Source: a virus | DNA: 28,862 nt | Direction: 5' to 3' (one strand) | IMG/VR virus record: IMGVR_UViG_3300031227_000289 | Coordinates: 1 to 28,862 of that record | Part shown: positions 19,230 through 26,263 of the stretch, one piece after another | Numbering within the stretch: the stretch's first letter is position 1 | How the letters are laid out: each line of letters opens with the position of its first letter | Program-made: the position numbers and the translations under genes | The notes under the pieces: generated by a model | What the model was told of the DNA's origin: nothing | Seen by the model: the letters and a program-made list of their open reading frames with translations, nothing else | The model's database searches: none

Positions 19230-19734
19230 AGGAATTTATAAAAGAACAGCATTATGTAGGAAAAAATTAAGTGAAGCTAGAAAAGGTAAAAGTCCTTGGA
19301 ATAAAGGATTAAGTGGAGAAGAGTATTCCAAACATTATGAAGAGGGACATCCAAAAGGGATGAAAGGTAAAAAAAATAAGTGGGGGAATCATTCACAAAA
19401 ATCAAAAATAAAAATAAGTGCTTATCAACAAGGGATTAAGATAGATGAATGGAATGGTTTTAAAATAAGTACAAATAGATGGTTAAAAACCACAGCAAAA
19501 TATCAAATATGGAGAAATGCAGTTTATTTAAGAGATAATTTTACTTGTAAAAATCCAAATTGTGAATTTTGTAATAATGAAATTGGAGTGTTTTTACATG
19601 CTCATCATATCAAACCATTAAGTTTATTTCCTGAATTAGTTTTTAAGATAAGTAATGGAATAACATATTGTAAGTATTTTCATCTTAAATCAGGGTTGCA
19701 TAAAAATATGCGACAGGAGATTAAAAATTTTTAG
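19222..19734 (+). CDS. HNH homing endonuclease, possibly decayed active site
   Basis: 170 residues. The N-terminus has NUMOD3-like repeats (RKKLSEARKGKSPWNKG), then a helical region, then the HNH domain: RDNFTCKNPNCEFC, HAHHIKP, ISNGITYCKYFHLK. The second zinc pair should be CxxC but reads CKYF, so one cysteine is lost and activity may be impaired. It sits between a small gene and a helix-turn-helix gene that has no normal start codon, which suggests insertion at the 5' end of that gene. Confidence 0.75.
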   Translation: MPRGIYKRTALCRKKLSEARKGKSPWNKGLSGEEYSKHYEEGHPKGMKGKKNKWGNHSQKSKIKISAYQQGIKIDEWNGFKISTNRWLKTTAKYQIWRNAVYLRDNFTCKNPNCEFCNNEIGVFLHAHHIKPLSLFPELVFKISNGITYCKYFHLKSGLHKNMRQEIKNF

Positions 19735-20017
19735 ATTTTTTGGAAATAAAAGATACTTCAAACTTTTTTTTAGTATTGACAAAAAGAATCTTCGAGAGTT
19801 AAGCAAGGATCATGGGACAGTGAGCCATTTGTCTACGGTTACGGATCAGCTAGTTAAAGAGGGCCTAATCACAAAAGTAACAAAAGGCAGAGGGGTAGAG
19901 CTTTCTTTGACAGAAGAAGGAAAAGCGTTCACTGAAATTTTAAGGAATTTTTATGATTTTGCGGAAAAGCAAATGCACAAGATAAAAAATGGAGATAAAA
20001 ATGAAGGGAAAGATTAA
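19727..20017 (+). CDS. MarR-like winged-helix protein, apparent ATT start
   Basis: The frame encodes a convincing winged helix: [40 protein letters not shown] (recognition helix), then [18 protein letters not shown] as the wing. A GTG at 19820 begins only inside the helix-turn-helix. No ATG, GTG or TTG lies in frame upstream to beyond 19682. AGGAG at 19715-19719 is 7 nt before ATT at 19727, so ATT is the best start, giving 96 residues. Alternatively the HNH insertion removed the start and this is a damaged gene still translated poorly. Confidence 0.55.
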   Translation: MFRFFGNKRYFKLFFSIDKKNLRELSKDHGTVSHLSTVTDQLVKEGLITKVTKGRGVELSLTEEGKAFTEILRNFYDFAEKQMHKIKNGDKNEGKD

Positions 20018-20201
20018 GTGGTTCCATCAGATTAAAGGATATGGATTTATCACCACAGAAGAAGGGGAAGATGTATTTTTTCATATTTCAGATTTCCCAG
20101 AGTTAAAAATCAAACTTAATGAGGATGTGGAGTTTGACACAAAGCCCTACAAGGAAGGGCAAAAAGCAATTAAAATCCGGAGGTTAAAAAATGGAAAATA
20201 A
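20001..20201 (+). CDS. cold-shock domain protein
   Basis: 66 residues, the usual CspA-type size, from the ATG at 20001 with GGAG 6 nt before it; the in-frame ATG at 19989 would place three extra residues before the conserved MKGKIKWF start. RNP1-like KGYGFIT (12-18) and RNP2-like VFFHISDF (25-32) are both present, plus the basic closing strand. Such proteins bind single-stranded RNA or DNA and melt structure. In an early operon it may help translation or replication. Confidence 0.85.
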   Translation: MKGKIKWFHQIKGYGFITTEEGEDVFFHISDFPELKIKLNEDVEFDTKPYKEGQKAIKIRRLKNGK

Positions 20202-20625
20202 AGAAAAGAAAGAAAATATCGAAAGCACAACAACTTTTAATGAGAGAAGAAAAGTATTGATTCATCGATCAAAAGAAGAAAAGAAAAACGAGTTAGGGGA
20301 TTTGATTATCTCAACAGAAGCAGTAATTCATGAAGAAGGAATCAGGACAACATTAAAAGATCTTGATAAAAAGAGAAAGATGTTGAAGGAGCATATGCAG
20401 AAATTAGAGGAAGTTTTGGGCGAGAAGCCAGAGATGACTCCTGAATTAGAAGAGCTTAAATCAAAGCTAATTACACTTCAATTAATTGATCATCAAGAGA
20501 AAGCAACAGAAGAATCAACAAAGAAAGAAAAAGAACAGCTTGAAAATAGTAAAAAGGATCTTAAAATGGTTGAAAAAGATTTGAGAGATATTAAACAAGC
20601 AATTGGATCAAGGATGAAGCTTTAA
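20191..20625 (+). CDS. coiled-coil protein
   Basis: 144 residues, nearly all charged helix ([20 protein letters not shown], then [20 protein letters not shown]), rich in Glu and Lys, no cysteine. It overlaps the cold-shock gene by 11 bases and the next gene by one. A scaffold or adaptor in an early complex is possible; nothing in sequence indicates a catalytic activity. Confidence 0.6.
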   Translation: MENKEKKENIESTTTFNERRKVLIHRSKEEKKNELGDLIISTEAVIHEEGIRTTLKDLDKKRKMLKEHMQKLEEVLGEKPEMTPELEELKSKLITLQLIDHQEKATEESTKKEKEQLENSKKDLKMVEKDLRDIKQAIGSRMKL

Positions 20626-20753
20626 TGGAGATCAAGGTTGATGAAAAAGGAAATAATTTATTTAATCTTTATTTAGATGGAGAGTATATCCGGACTTGCA
20701 TTGACAAGGAAGGAGTGATTCAGGAAGTAACCAGGAGAATCAAAGAACTATGA
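20625..20753 (+). CDS. 42-residue beta-rich small protein
   Basis: The ATG overlaps the TAA of the previous gene. The sequence ([40 protein letters not shown]) predicts strands followed by a helix, a compact small fold. Its TGA overlaps the next ATG. Function unknown. Confidence 0.5.
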   Translation: MEIKVDEKGNNLFNLYLDGEYIRTCIDKEGVIQEVTRRIKEL

Positions 20754-20926
20754 AACCATTAGAAAAAATTGCGGAGGAGCAAGCTATTTGAAGACTTCTC
20801 CTTATTAAAAGAACCAAAAAACAAGACAAAGAGTGTTTTGATTTGATGATGGCCTATCAGGCAAAATATAATCATCAATTTCCAATCAGTGCCTTAGATA
20901 AATATCGAGAACAACAAAATGAGTGA
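20750..20926 (+). pseudogene. gene interrupted by an in-frame TGA
   Basis: MKPLEKIAEEQAI is followed by TGA (20789-20791), but the same frame continues to a second stop at 20926 with 44 coding-like residues (LLLIKRTKKQDKECFDLMMA, YNHQFPISALDKYREQQNE) and then overlaps the next ATG normally. TGG to TGA by one change would explain it. Its MKPL start hints at the KPLSEK family. It is either a broken gene or read through; many other genes here use TGA as a true stop. Confidence 0.5.
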
Positions 20927-21191
20927 ACCAAGAAATATCGCAAATGCAGCAATGATTATTGCAGGAATTTATCTTTTGATAGAAGCAATCAATGGATGGC
21001 TTATTGCAGTAGGGATAGTTTTAATCATTTTTGGTCTTGGAACATGGGGATATTTTCATGTCACAGAGGATCACAAAAGATTATTAAAAATGCAGATAGA
21101 GGAAGCAGGCGCAAGAACAAGAAACTTTAATGCGCACACAGCCTTCATGACAACCCAATCTGCACACGCAATCAAGGGGTTAAAACACTAA
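20919..21191 (+). CDS. membrane protein with two helices
   Basis: 90 residues. Two hydrophobic helices (AAMIIAGIYLLIEAINGWLI and GIVLIIFGLGTWGYFHV) are close together, and the remaining soluble part is helical (KRLLKMQIEEAGARTRNF). It overlaps genes on both sides. The topology could fit a small holin or a membrane effector, but its early-region place argues against late lysis. Confidence 0.6.
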   Translation: MSEPRNIANAAMIIAGIYLLIEAINGWLIAVGIVLIIFGLGTWGYFHVTEDHKRLLKMQIEEAGARTRNFNAHTAFMTTQSAHAIKGLKH

Positions 21192-21376
21192 TGAGAAAAT
21201 TAATCCCGGAAGGCAAAAGTGTACAGTGTGTCTTTACAGATCCCCCATATGGAGTAAGCTATTCAGGAACAAACAATCCAAACGGAAGAGATTGGAAAGT
21301 AATTGAAGGAGACGATCTAAGAGGAGATAAATTATATGATTTGATTGCGGAGAGCTTTCAACAAGTGATAGGCTAA
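21191..21376 (+). pseudogene. DNA methyltransferase fragment
   Basis: 61 residues containing VFTDPPYGVSYSGTNNPNGR and WKVIEGDDLRGDKLYDL, the motif IV (DPPY) region of an N6-adenine/N4-cytosine methyltransferase. The AdoMet-binding FxGxG motif and the rest of the enzyme (normally 200 residues or more) are absent; a stop at 21376 is followed by the promoter of the next operon. It must be inactive alone and looks like a remnant of a lost gene. Confidence 0.7.
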
Positions 21377-21384
21377 GGTTAAGG

Positions 21385-21425
21385 GTATCTATGGGAACGC
21401 AACCGGCATAGATACATTTATATAG
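21385..21425 (+). promoter_or_regulatory. operator-like inverted repeat and TATA box
   Basis: GTATCTATG (21385-21393) and CATAGATAC (21407-21415) are perfect 9-bp arms separated by 13 bp, just upstream of TTTATATA (21418-21425). A further half site GATAC lies at 21441 by the start. The ATG at 21446 is about 25 nt from the box, so the mRNA is leaderless. Autoregulation by the encoded ribbon-helix-helix protein is likely. Confidence 0.65.
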
Positions 21426-21445
21426 TTACATTGTTTCAAAGATAC

Positions 21446-21577
21446 ATGGAAACAAAAGACACTACGGTTAGAATTAACTTGGCAACGCTGAACAAGGTTA
21501 AAAGGTTAATTAAACCAAGACAATTTGAGACACTAAAAGCATATATTGAGCGTGTCATGCAAGAGGCAATAAGATGA
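21446..21577 (+). CDS. ribbon-helix-helix DNA-binding protein
   Basis: 43 residues: a short beta strand (TTVRINLATLNKVKRL), then two helices (PRQFETLKAYIERVMQEAIR). This is the size and pattern of Arc/CopG-type ribbon-helix-helix repressors, which bind inverted repeats as dimers. The inverted repeat 30-60 bp upstream is a natural target. ATGA overlap with the next gene couples it to the two KPLSEK-family genes. Confidence 0.65.
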   Translation: METKDTTVRINLATLNKVKRLIKPRQFETLKAYIERVMQEAIR

Positions 21578-21807
21578 CAGAAGATTACAATACAACTTAT
21601 GAGAGAGAAGAAATGCTAAATATTAAACCACTAAGTGAGAAAGCAGAAACAAAATTGAATCCTAATTATAAGTTTTATTATCATAAAGACATAGCCCAAG
21701 CCATCAAGGATTTGAAAAGAGATTCAGGAGATTTCTTAATAACTGCAAGATGGGTAGAACTGTGTGAATTAATAGAGAAACACTTCGGAGAATTTAAAGA
21801 TGAATAA
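21574..21807 (+). CDS. KPLSEK...FGEFK family protein C
   Basis: 77 residues. The signature IKPLSEKAETKL starts at about residue 17 and HFGEFKDE is at the end, with DIAQAIKDLKRD in between. A second ATG at 21613 begins just before the KPLSEK motif and could be the real start. ATGA overlap with the repressor gene; it overlaps the next gene by 8 bases. Function unknown. Confidence 0.6.
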   Translation: MTEDYNTTYEREEMLNIKPLSEKAETKLNPNYKFYYHKDIAQAIKDLKRDSGDFLITARWVELCELIEKHFGEFKDE

Positions 21808-21997
21808 ACCACTGATTGAGAAAAGAGTGCAGATTGACGAATATCATATAAACGATTATCATTATAACGAAGTTGATGTTGCCCAAGCCATCAAGGATTT
21901 TATGATGGATTGTTCAGAAAAGTTAGAAAGTAATGAATTAGAGATTGTTGAAAGAAACAAAAATAAACACTTCGGAGAATTCAAAGGAGTGAATTAA
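21800..21997 (+). CDS. KPLSEK...FGEFK family protein D
   Basis: 65 residues starting MNKPLIEKRVQI and ending KHFGEFKGVN, with DVAQAIKDFMMD matching AQAIKDLK of the previous gene. The middle is acidic and aromatic (YHINDYHYNEVD). The tandem pair probably arose by duplication; AQAIKD and HFGEFK are almost the same in both. Function unknown. Confidence 0.6.
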   Translation: MNKPLIEKRVQIDEYHINDYHYNEVDVAQAIKDFMMDCSEKLESNELEIVERNKNKHFGEFKGVN

Positions 21998-22011
21998 AAA
22001 CATTAAAGGAT

Positions 22012-22092
22012 ATGCAAGATGGTTATTTATCAGAAGATGGAGAACTCCTTGCTAATTCAACAGGAAAAAAGGCAGAAAAGAGCAAGGATTAA
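22012..22092 (+). CDS. short remnant related to the LKTLKD protein
   Basis: A 26-residue frame (MQDGYLSEDGELLANSTG) from the ATG at 22012. The same frame upstream reads ELKTLKDM, like MKLKTLKDI of 15154, but has no ATG there. It is probably a shortened copy of that gene; translation is uncertain. Confidence 0.3.
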   Translation: MQDGYLSEDGELLANSTGKKAEKSKD

Positions 22093-22130
22093 TGAATCTT
22101 TAAAGGTAAAAGTTGACAAAGTTGACAAAA

Positions 22131-22532
22131 ATGGCAAAAATTAATCAAAAAACATTCAAAGCAGCCCTAGTAAACTCAGGGGGAAACCAGGCAAGGATAG
22201 CCGAAAAGCTCGAAGTTACAAGGCAAGCAGTGGGAAATTTTCTAAAGAAGAACCCAAAAATGAGGGAATTACTAGATGAGGAAGCAGAGCTCGTGATAGA
22301 TATTGCGGAGGATAATATTGACATAGACATCGTAGTGCACAAGGATGTGGATTCGAGCAAATGGAAATTACTTAATTCTAAGAGAGGCAAGGCAAGAGGA
22401 TATGGCCAAAAGCAGGAATTAGACATCAATGATGAAAGAAAAAGAATTATTATAGAAAAAGCTGATAATGATAACAATAAGGTGGAAACCAAGTCTGAGA
22501 CAGGAACAAGCCCTAGCACTCCTGCAGGATAA
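22131..22532 (+). CDS. terS: terminase small subunit
   Basis: 133 residues from the ATG at 22131; a TTG at 22113 in a GTTGACAAA tandem repeat would be an alternative. A helix-turn-helix lies at residues 17-40 (SGGNQARIAEKLEVTRQAVG), followed by a helical linker and a Gly/Lys region (RGKARGYGQKQELDIN). It directly precedes and overlaps the large subunit by 65 bases. It would recognise the viral packaging site and load the motor. Length is normal for the family. Confidence 0.75.
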   Translation: MAKINQKTFKAALVNSGGNQARIAEKLEVTRQAVGNFLKKNPKMRELLDEEAELVIDIAEDNIDIDIVVHKDVDSSKWKLLNSKRGKARGYGQKQELDINDERKRIIIEKADNDNNKVETKSETGTSPSTPAG

Positions 22533-23946
22533 GATCCACACAGAAATCTTTTATGGAGGAGGAGCTGGTGGAGGCAAATCATATCTTGGATGTTTTTGGT
22601 TATTAACAAATTGCATTAAGTATCCTGGAAGCAGATGGTTGATGGGAAGAGCAATTTTAAAGAGTTTGAAGGAATCAACTTTATTGACATTTTTTCAAGT
22701 GTGCAGAGAGTTTGATTTAAAGCCAGGAATTGATTACAAATACAACTCGATGGAAGGAGTGATTAAATTTTGGAATGGATCCACAATTTATTTAAAAGAT
22801 TTATTTGCATATCCAAGTGATCCTGAATTTGATAGCTTAGGATCAACAGAATACACCGGAGCATTTATTGATGAGGCAAGCCAGATCAGCCAAAAAGCAA
22901 AGAACATAGTGATGTCAAGAATTAGATTTAAATTAGATGAGTTTAATTTAATCCCTAAGTTATTGATCGCAAGCAACCCAGCAAAGAACTTTTTATATTT
23001 CGAGTTTTACAAGCCAGACAAAGATGGAACAATAGAATATTATCGGGCATTTATTCCTGCCATGGTTGGGGATAATCCTTTTATTTCTAAATTTTATGTA
23101 GAGAATTTAAAGAAACTGGACAGAGTCTCAAAAGAAAGGCTGCTTTATGGGAACTTTGAATATGATGATGATCCAACAAGATTATTTGATTATGATAAAA
23201 TCCTGGACCTTTTCACAAGCAACGCAGAGAGAGGCAAGAAATACTGCATAGTTGATGCGGCCGGATTCGGGAGAGATAAAACAGTGATAGGGATTTGGGA
23301 TGGTTTATTTTGTGAGAAGATTATAGTGCAGAATAATATCTCTAGCAAGGAGTTCGATGAATTACTCCTGGAAGAGAAGATCCCCCGGAGCCAGAGCAAT
23401 GTTGATGAGGTTGGAGTGGGTTTTGGATTAGTCAAAGACACACCAGGAGTAAAAGGATTCGTAGCAAATGCCAGGCCAATAGTAAAAAAGAAAGAAACTG
23501 AAACAGAAAAGGCCCTGCACAATTACAAGAACCTTAAAGCGCAGTGCTGGTTTTTACTGGCTCAGTATGTTAATGGGGGGATGATAGGGATCACCCGAGA
23601 CATAACAATAGAAACAAAGAATCTTTTAATTGAAGATCTAGAACAGATCAAACAAAAGGATCCAGGAAAAGATGCACCCTTGCAAATTTTAAGCAAAGAA
23701 GAAATAAAAGAAAACCTGGGGAGATCAACAGATGTAGGGGACATGTTAATGCAAAGAATGTATTTTGAATTAAAGCAACCGATGGTTTTTTCTTTTATTG
23801 ATGCAAAGCCAGTGTTTAAAAAATCAAAAGAAGTAGAGGAAAAAGAGGAAATAGAACGCAAGAAACTAATCAAAGAGTCCATAGAGAAGGGTGATATTGC
23901 CCTTAGTCCAGGAGAGAGAAGAAAACAAGCAAGCAACAATATTTAA
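22468..23946 (+). CDS. terL: terminase large subunit
   Basis: 492 residues. ATPase domain: Walker A GGGAGGGKS (30-38), Walker B GAFIDEAS (131-138), coupling SNP (169-171). RNase H-like nuclease domain: YCIVDAAGFGRDKT (Asp263, Asp270), DEVGVGFGLVKD, and TDVGDMLMQ near residue 415 as the last acid cluster. It translocates DNA into the prohead and cuts it. A charged C-terminal tail contacts the portal. The 3' end holds the AACAAT promoter for the portal gene. Confidence 0.95.
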   Translation: MITIRWKPSLRQEQALALLQDKIHTEIFYGGGAGGGKSYLGCFWLLTNCIKYPGSRWLMGRAILKSLKESTLLTFFQVCREFDLKPGIDYKYNSMEGVIKFWNGSTIYLKDLFAYPSDPEFDSLGSTEYTGAFIDEASQISQKAKNIVMSRIRFKLDEFNLIPKLLIASNPAKNFLYFEFYKPDKDGTIEYYRAFIPAMVGDNPFISKFYVENLKKLDRVSKERLLYGNFEYDDDPTRLFDYDKILDLFTSNAERGKKYCIVDAAGFGRDKTVIGIWDGLFCEKIIVQNNISSKEFDELLLEEKIPRSQSNVDEVGVGFGLVKDTPGVKGFVANARPIVKKKETETEKALHNYKNLKAQCWFLLAQYVNGGMIGITRDITIETKNLLIEDLEQIKQKDPGKDAPLQILSKEEIKENLGRSTDVGDMLMQRMYFELKQPMVFSFIDAKPVFKKSKEVEEKEEIERKKLIKESIEKGDIALSPGERRKQASNNI

Positions 23947-23949
23947 ATA
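23935..23949 (+). promoter_or_regulatory. late-type promoter AACAATATTTAAATA
   Basis: AACAAT (23935-23940) and TTTAAATA (23942-23949) lie in the last codons and stop of the terminase gene. The predicted start near 23971 leaves a leader of about 20 nt to the ATG at 23991. It may raise portal expression above that of terminase. Confidence 0.7.
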
Positions 23950-23990
23950 ATCAAAGAAATTAATAATAATATCCAATCACTTTCATACTC

Positions 23991-26210
23991 ATGGGAATTT
24001 TAGATATATTTAAAAAACAAGAGAAGGCAGTGCCTCCTGTTGCAGCAATTACTGAATCCACAAGAGAAGGTTTGCATAAAGCTTACATTCCTAAATTTCT
24101 TTACAAGCCCCCGTTTGGTTATCCAAGATATGTTGATCTAGTTACGATTAGAAGATTAGCGGCAATGCCTTATGTGGAAATGTGCATCTCAACAGTTGTG
24201 GATAATGTTTGTGCAGTGCCCTGGGACATTGTGCCTAAAGAAGGGAAAGAAGATTCTCCAACATTTGAAAAGCATAAAGAAGAAGTTTTAAATTTTTATC
24301 ATAATCCAAATACAAATAAAGAAAGTTTTGAAGAGCTTAGAAGAAAATATGTGAGAGATATTTTAGAAGTCGATGCTGGAGTTTTATGCAAGGTCTTTAA
24401 TCAAGCAGGGTTGATGGTTGAGATGGTTGCAAGAGATGGCGCGACATTTACAAAGAACCCAGACATCTATGGGATGTTTACCGATCGTGAAGATTTAATT
24501 CTTGATGCTGCAATCTTGCCACCAAACAAAGAAGCAAGTGCAATGTCAATAGAGCCTGGTTTTATTTCTGCGGCAGATGCAAGAGAGAAGGCTGCTTATT
24601 TTCAATATGGATGGATCAGTGGGGCCCGGCCGGTTCCATTTGGAAGAAAAGAAATTGTTTGGTTTGAGAGAAACCCTCGAACAGATGACATCTATGGGAG
24701 ATCTCCAATCCAGAATCTAGCCGAAACAATTCAAACTTTAATTTATGCAATAGAGCATAACCTAGAATATTTTAATGACAATGAAATTCCCAAAGGAGTT
24801 TTAGGATTAGATGGATCCGATGCCACAGAGGTGGAGGCATTTAAAGATCAATGGGTAGAGCAACAAAGAACAAAAGACTCAGCAGGGAACTGGAAAAAGA
24901 GACAACACTCAATCCCGGTTGTTGGGAAGATCCCCCAATTTGTAAGATTCCAATTAACAAATGCAGAGCTTGAATTATTAGAAGGCCAGAAATGGTGGGC
25001 TAAATTAGTATGGGCCTGTTTCGGAGTAACTGCAACCGAGCTAGGATATACCGAGGATGCAAAGGGTTTGGCAAATCAGATCGTGCAATCAAATGTTTTT
25101 AAGAAGAGATCCATAAATCCAATTTTAAGATTAGAGGAATACAGGCATAATCAAGAGATCATAAGTGAGTTTGAATTTGATGATGTTCAATTTAAGTTTT
25201 TAATGTTTGATGTCGACGAGGAAACAAAGAAAGCTGCACTTTATCAATCACAATTATCTGGCGGTTGGAAATCAATCAATGAGGTGAGATTAGAAGAAGG
25301 CCTTGAGGAAGTTGAATGGGGAGAGAAACAAACTCCGGAAGAAGAACATCAGCAAGAGATGGATAAGCTGGCCACGTCAGGATTATTTAATTCAGGAGCT
25401 CCTGGGAAAGAAGAGGGTGATGAAAAAAAGAAAACAAAAGTAGATAAGGATCGAATGACGGGGGATAAGAAAGAGAAAAAAGCATGGGAAGATAATCCTT
25501 TAATTTTAGGGCCTAAGGAAGAACTAGATGATGTGAGATTAAAAAAGAGCATTGTTTATACCTTACAACAAAATGAAAAGAAAATCAAATCACTTATAGA
25601 AAGAGAGATGGGAACAAATACTCTAAAAGAGATCAAATCAATTGATGATCTAGCCAAATCAATCAAAGGTATCTTAACTTTTGAGGGACTAAAAATTATT
25701 AGTGATGCAATTATTAATAACACTTTTACAAAAGGATGGGATAGCGCTGAAAAGCAAGTGAATAAAAACTTGATGATGAACAAAGGCGCAGTTTCTTTTA
25801 TCCAGGATTATACTTTTAATAATATTAAATCCATGACAGATGAGATCATGACAGATCTAAGGCAGGAATTAGAAAGAGGAATTATGTCCGGAGAGGGAAT
25901 CGCAAAGATAAAAGCAAGAGTGAGCAAAGTCTTTGATGTTGGAGAGAATAGAGCAGAGATGATCGCAAGGACCGAAACTAATCGGGCAGAGAACCAGGGG
26001 AAATTACAAGGTTTTAAATCAAGTGGAGAGAAATTCAAGAAGCAATGGCATACCCATTTTGACGATAGAACATCCCCCGTATGCAAGAGATTACATAATC
26101 AAATAGTTGGAATGAATGAAAATTTTAAGGATAAACAAGGAGATTTTGAAGGGCCATGTCCTCCAAGCCATGTTAATTGCAGGTCCTCAGTTCTTTATTT
26201 AACTGAGTAA
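23991..26210 (+). CDS. portal protein fused to a MuF-type minor head domain
   Basis: 739 residues. Residues 1 to about 460 are a portal: YVDLVTIRRLAAMPYVEMCI, WFERNPRTDDIYGRSPIQNL, WKKRQHSIPVV and the C-terminal stem with RSINPILRLEEYRHNQ. A charged linker (about 465-510, EEGDEKKKTKVDKDR) leads to a MuF domain at about 560-739: RAEMIARTETNRAENQGK, WHTHFDDRTSPVCKRLHNQI, PPSHVNCRSSVLYL. Portal rings form the DNA entry vertex; MuF proteins are minor head components, usually from a separate gene. The fusion gives each portal ring twelve MuF domains. No toxin domain is attached. Confidence 0.9.
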   Translation: MGILDIFKKQEKAVPPVAAITESTREGLHKAYIPKFLYKPPFGYPRYVDLVTIRRLAAMPYVEMCISTVVDNVCAVPWDIVPKEGKEDSPTFEKHKEEVLNFYHNPNTNKESFEELRRKYVRDILEVDAGVLCKVFNQAGLMVEMVARDGATFTKNPDIYGMFTDREDLILDAAILPPNKEASAMSIEPGFISAADAREKAAYFQYGWISGARPVPFGRKEIVWFERNPRTDDIYGRSPIQNLAETIQTLIYAIEHNLEYFNDNEIPKGVLGLDGSDATEVEAFKDQWVEQQRTKDSAGNWKKRQHSIPVVGKIPQFVRFQLTNAELELLEGQKWWAKLVWACFGVTATELGYTEDAKGLANQIVQSNVFKKRSINPILRLEEYRHNQEIISEFEFDDVQFKFLMFDVDEETKKAALYQSQLSGGWKSINEVRLEEGLEEVEWGEKQTPEEEHQQEMDKLATSGLFNSGAPGKEEGDEKKKTKVDKDRMTGDKKEKKAWEDNPLILGPKEELDDVRLKKSIVYTLQQNEKKIKSLIEREMGTNTLKEIKSIDDLAKSIKGILTFEGLKIISDAIINNTFTKGWDSAEKQVNKNLMMNKGAVSFIQDYTFNNIKSMTDEIMTDLRQELERGIMSGEGIAKIKARVSKVFDVGENRAEMIARTETNRAENQGKLQGFKSSGEKFKKQWHTHFDDRTSPVCKRLHNQIVGMNENFKDKQGDFEGPCPPSHVNCRSSVLYLTE

Positions 26211-26227
26211 CATTTCTTTGATTGAGC

Positions 26228-26242
26228 AACAATTTTTAAATA
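26228..26242 (+). promoter_or_regulatory. late-type promoter AACAATTTTTAAATA
   Basis: TTTAAATA (26235-26242) preceded by AACAAT is about 26 nt from the ATG at 26264, so the protease mRNA is probably leaderless. It would drive protease, scaffold and major capsid protein. Confidence 0.75.
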
Positions 26243-26263
26243 CTCTTATGAATTATAAAAATC

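Noticed and set aside
20750-20926. TGA read as an amino acid throughout the genome
   Set aside because: Many intact genes end at TGA in ATGA overlaps, so TGA is a normal stop here.
22145-23939. Long open frames on the minus strand opposite the terminase genes
   Set aside because: They are Ser/Leu/Phe-rich mirror images of charged + strand genes with clear motifs, and lack ribosome sites.
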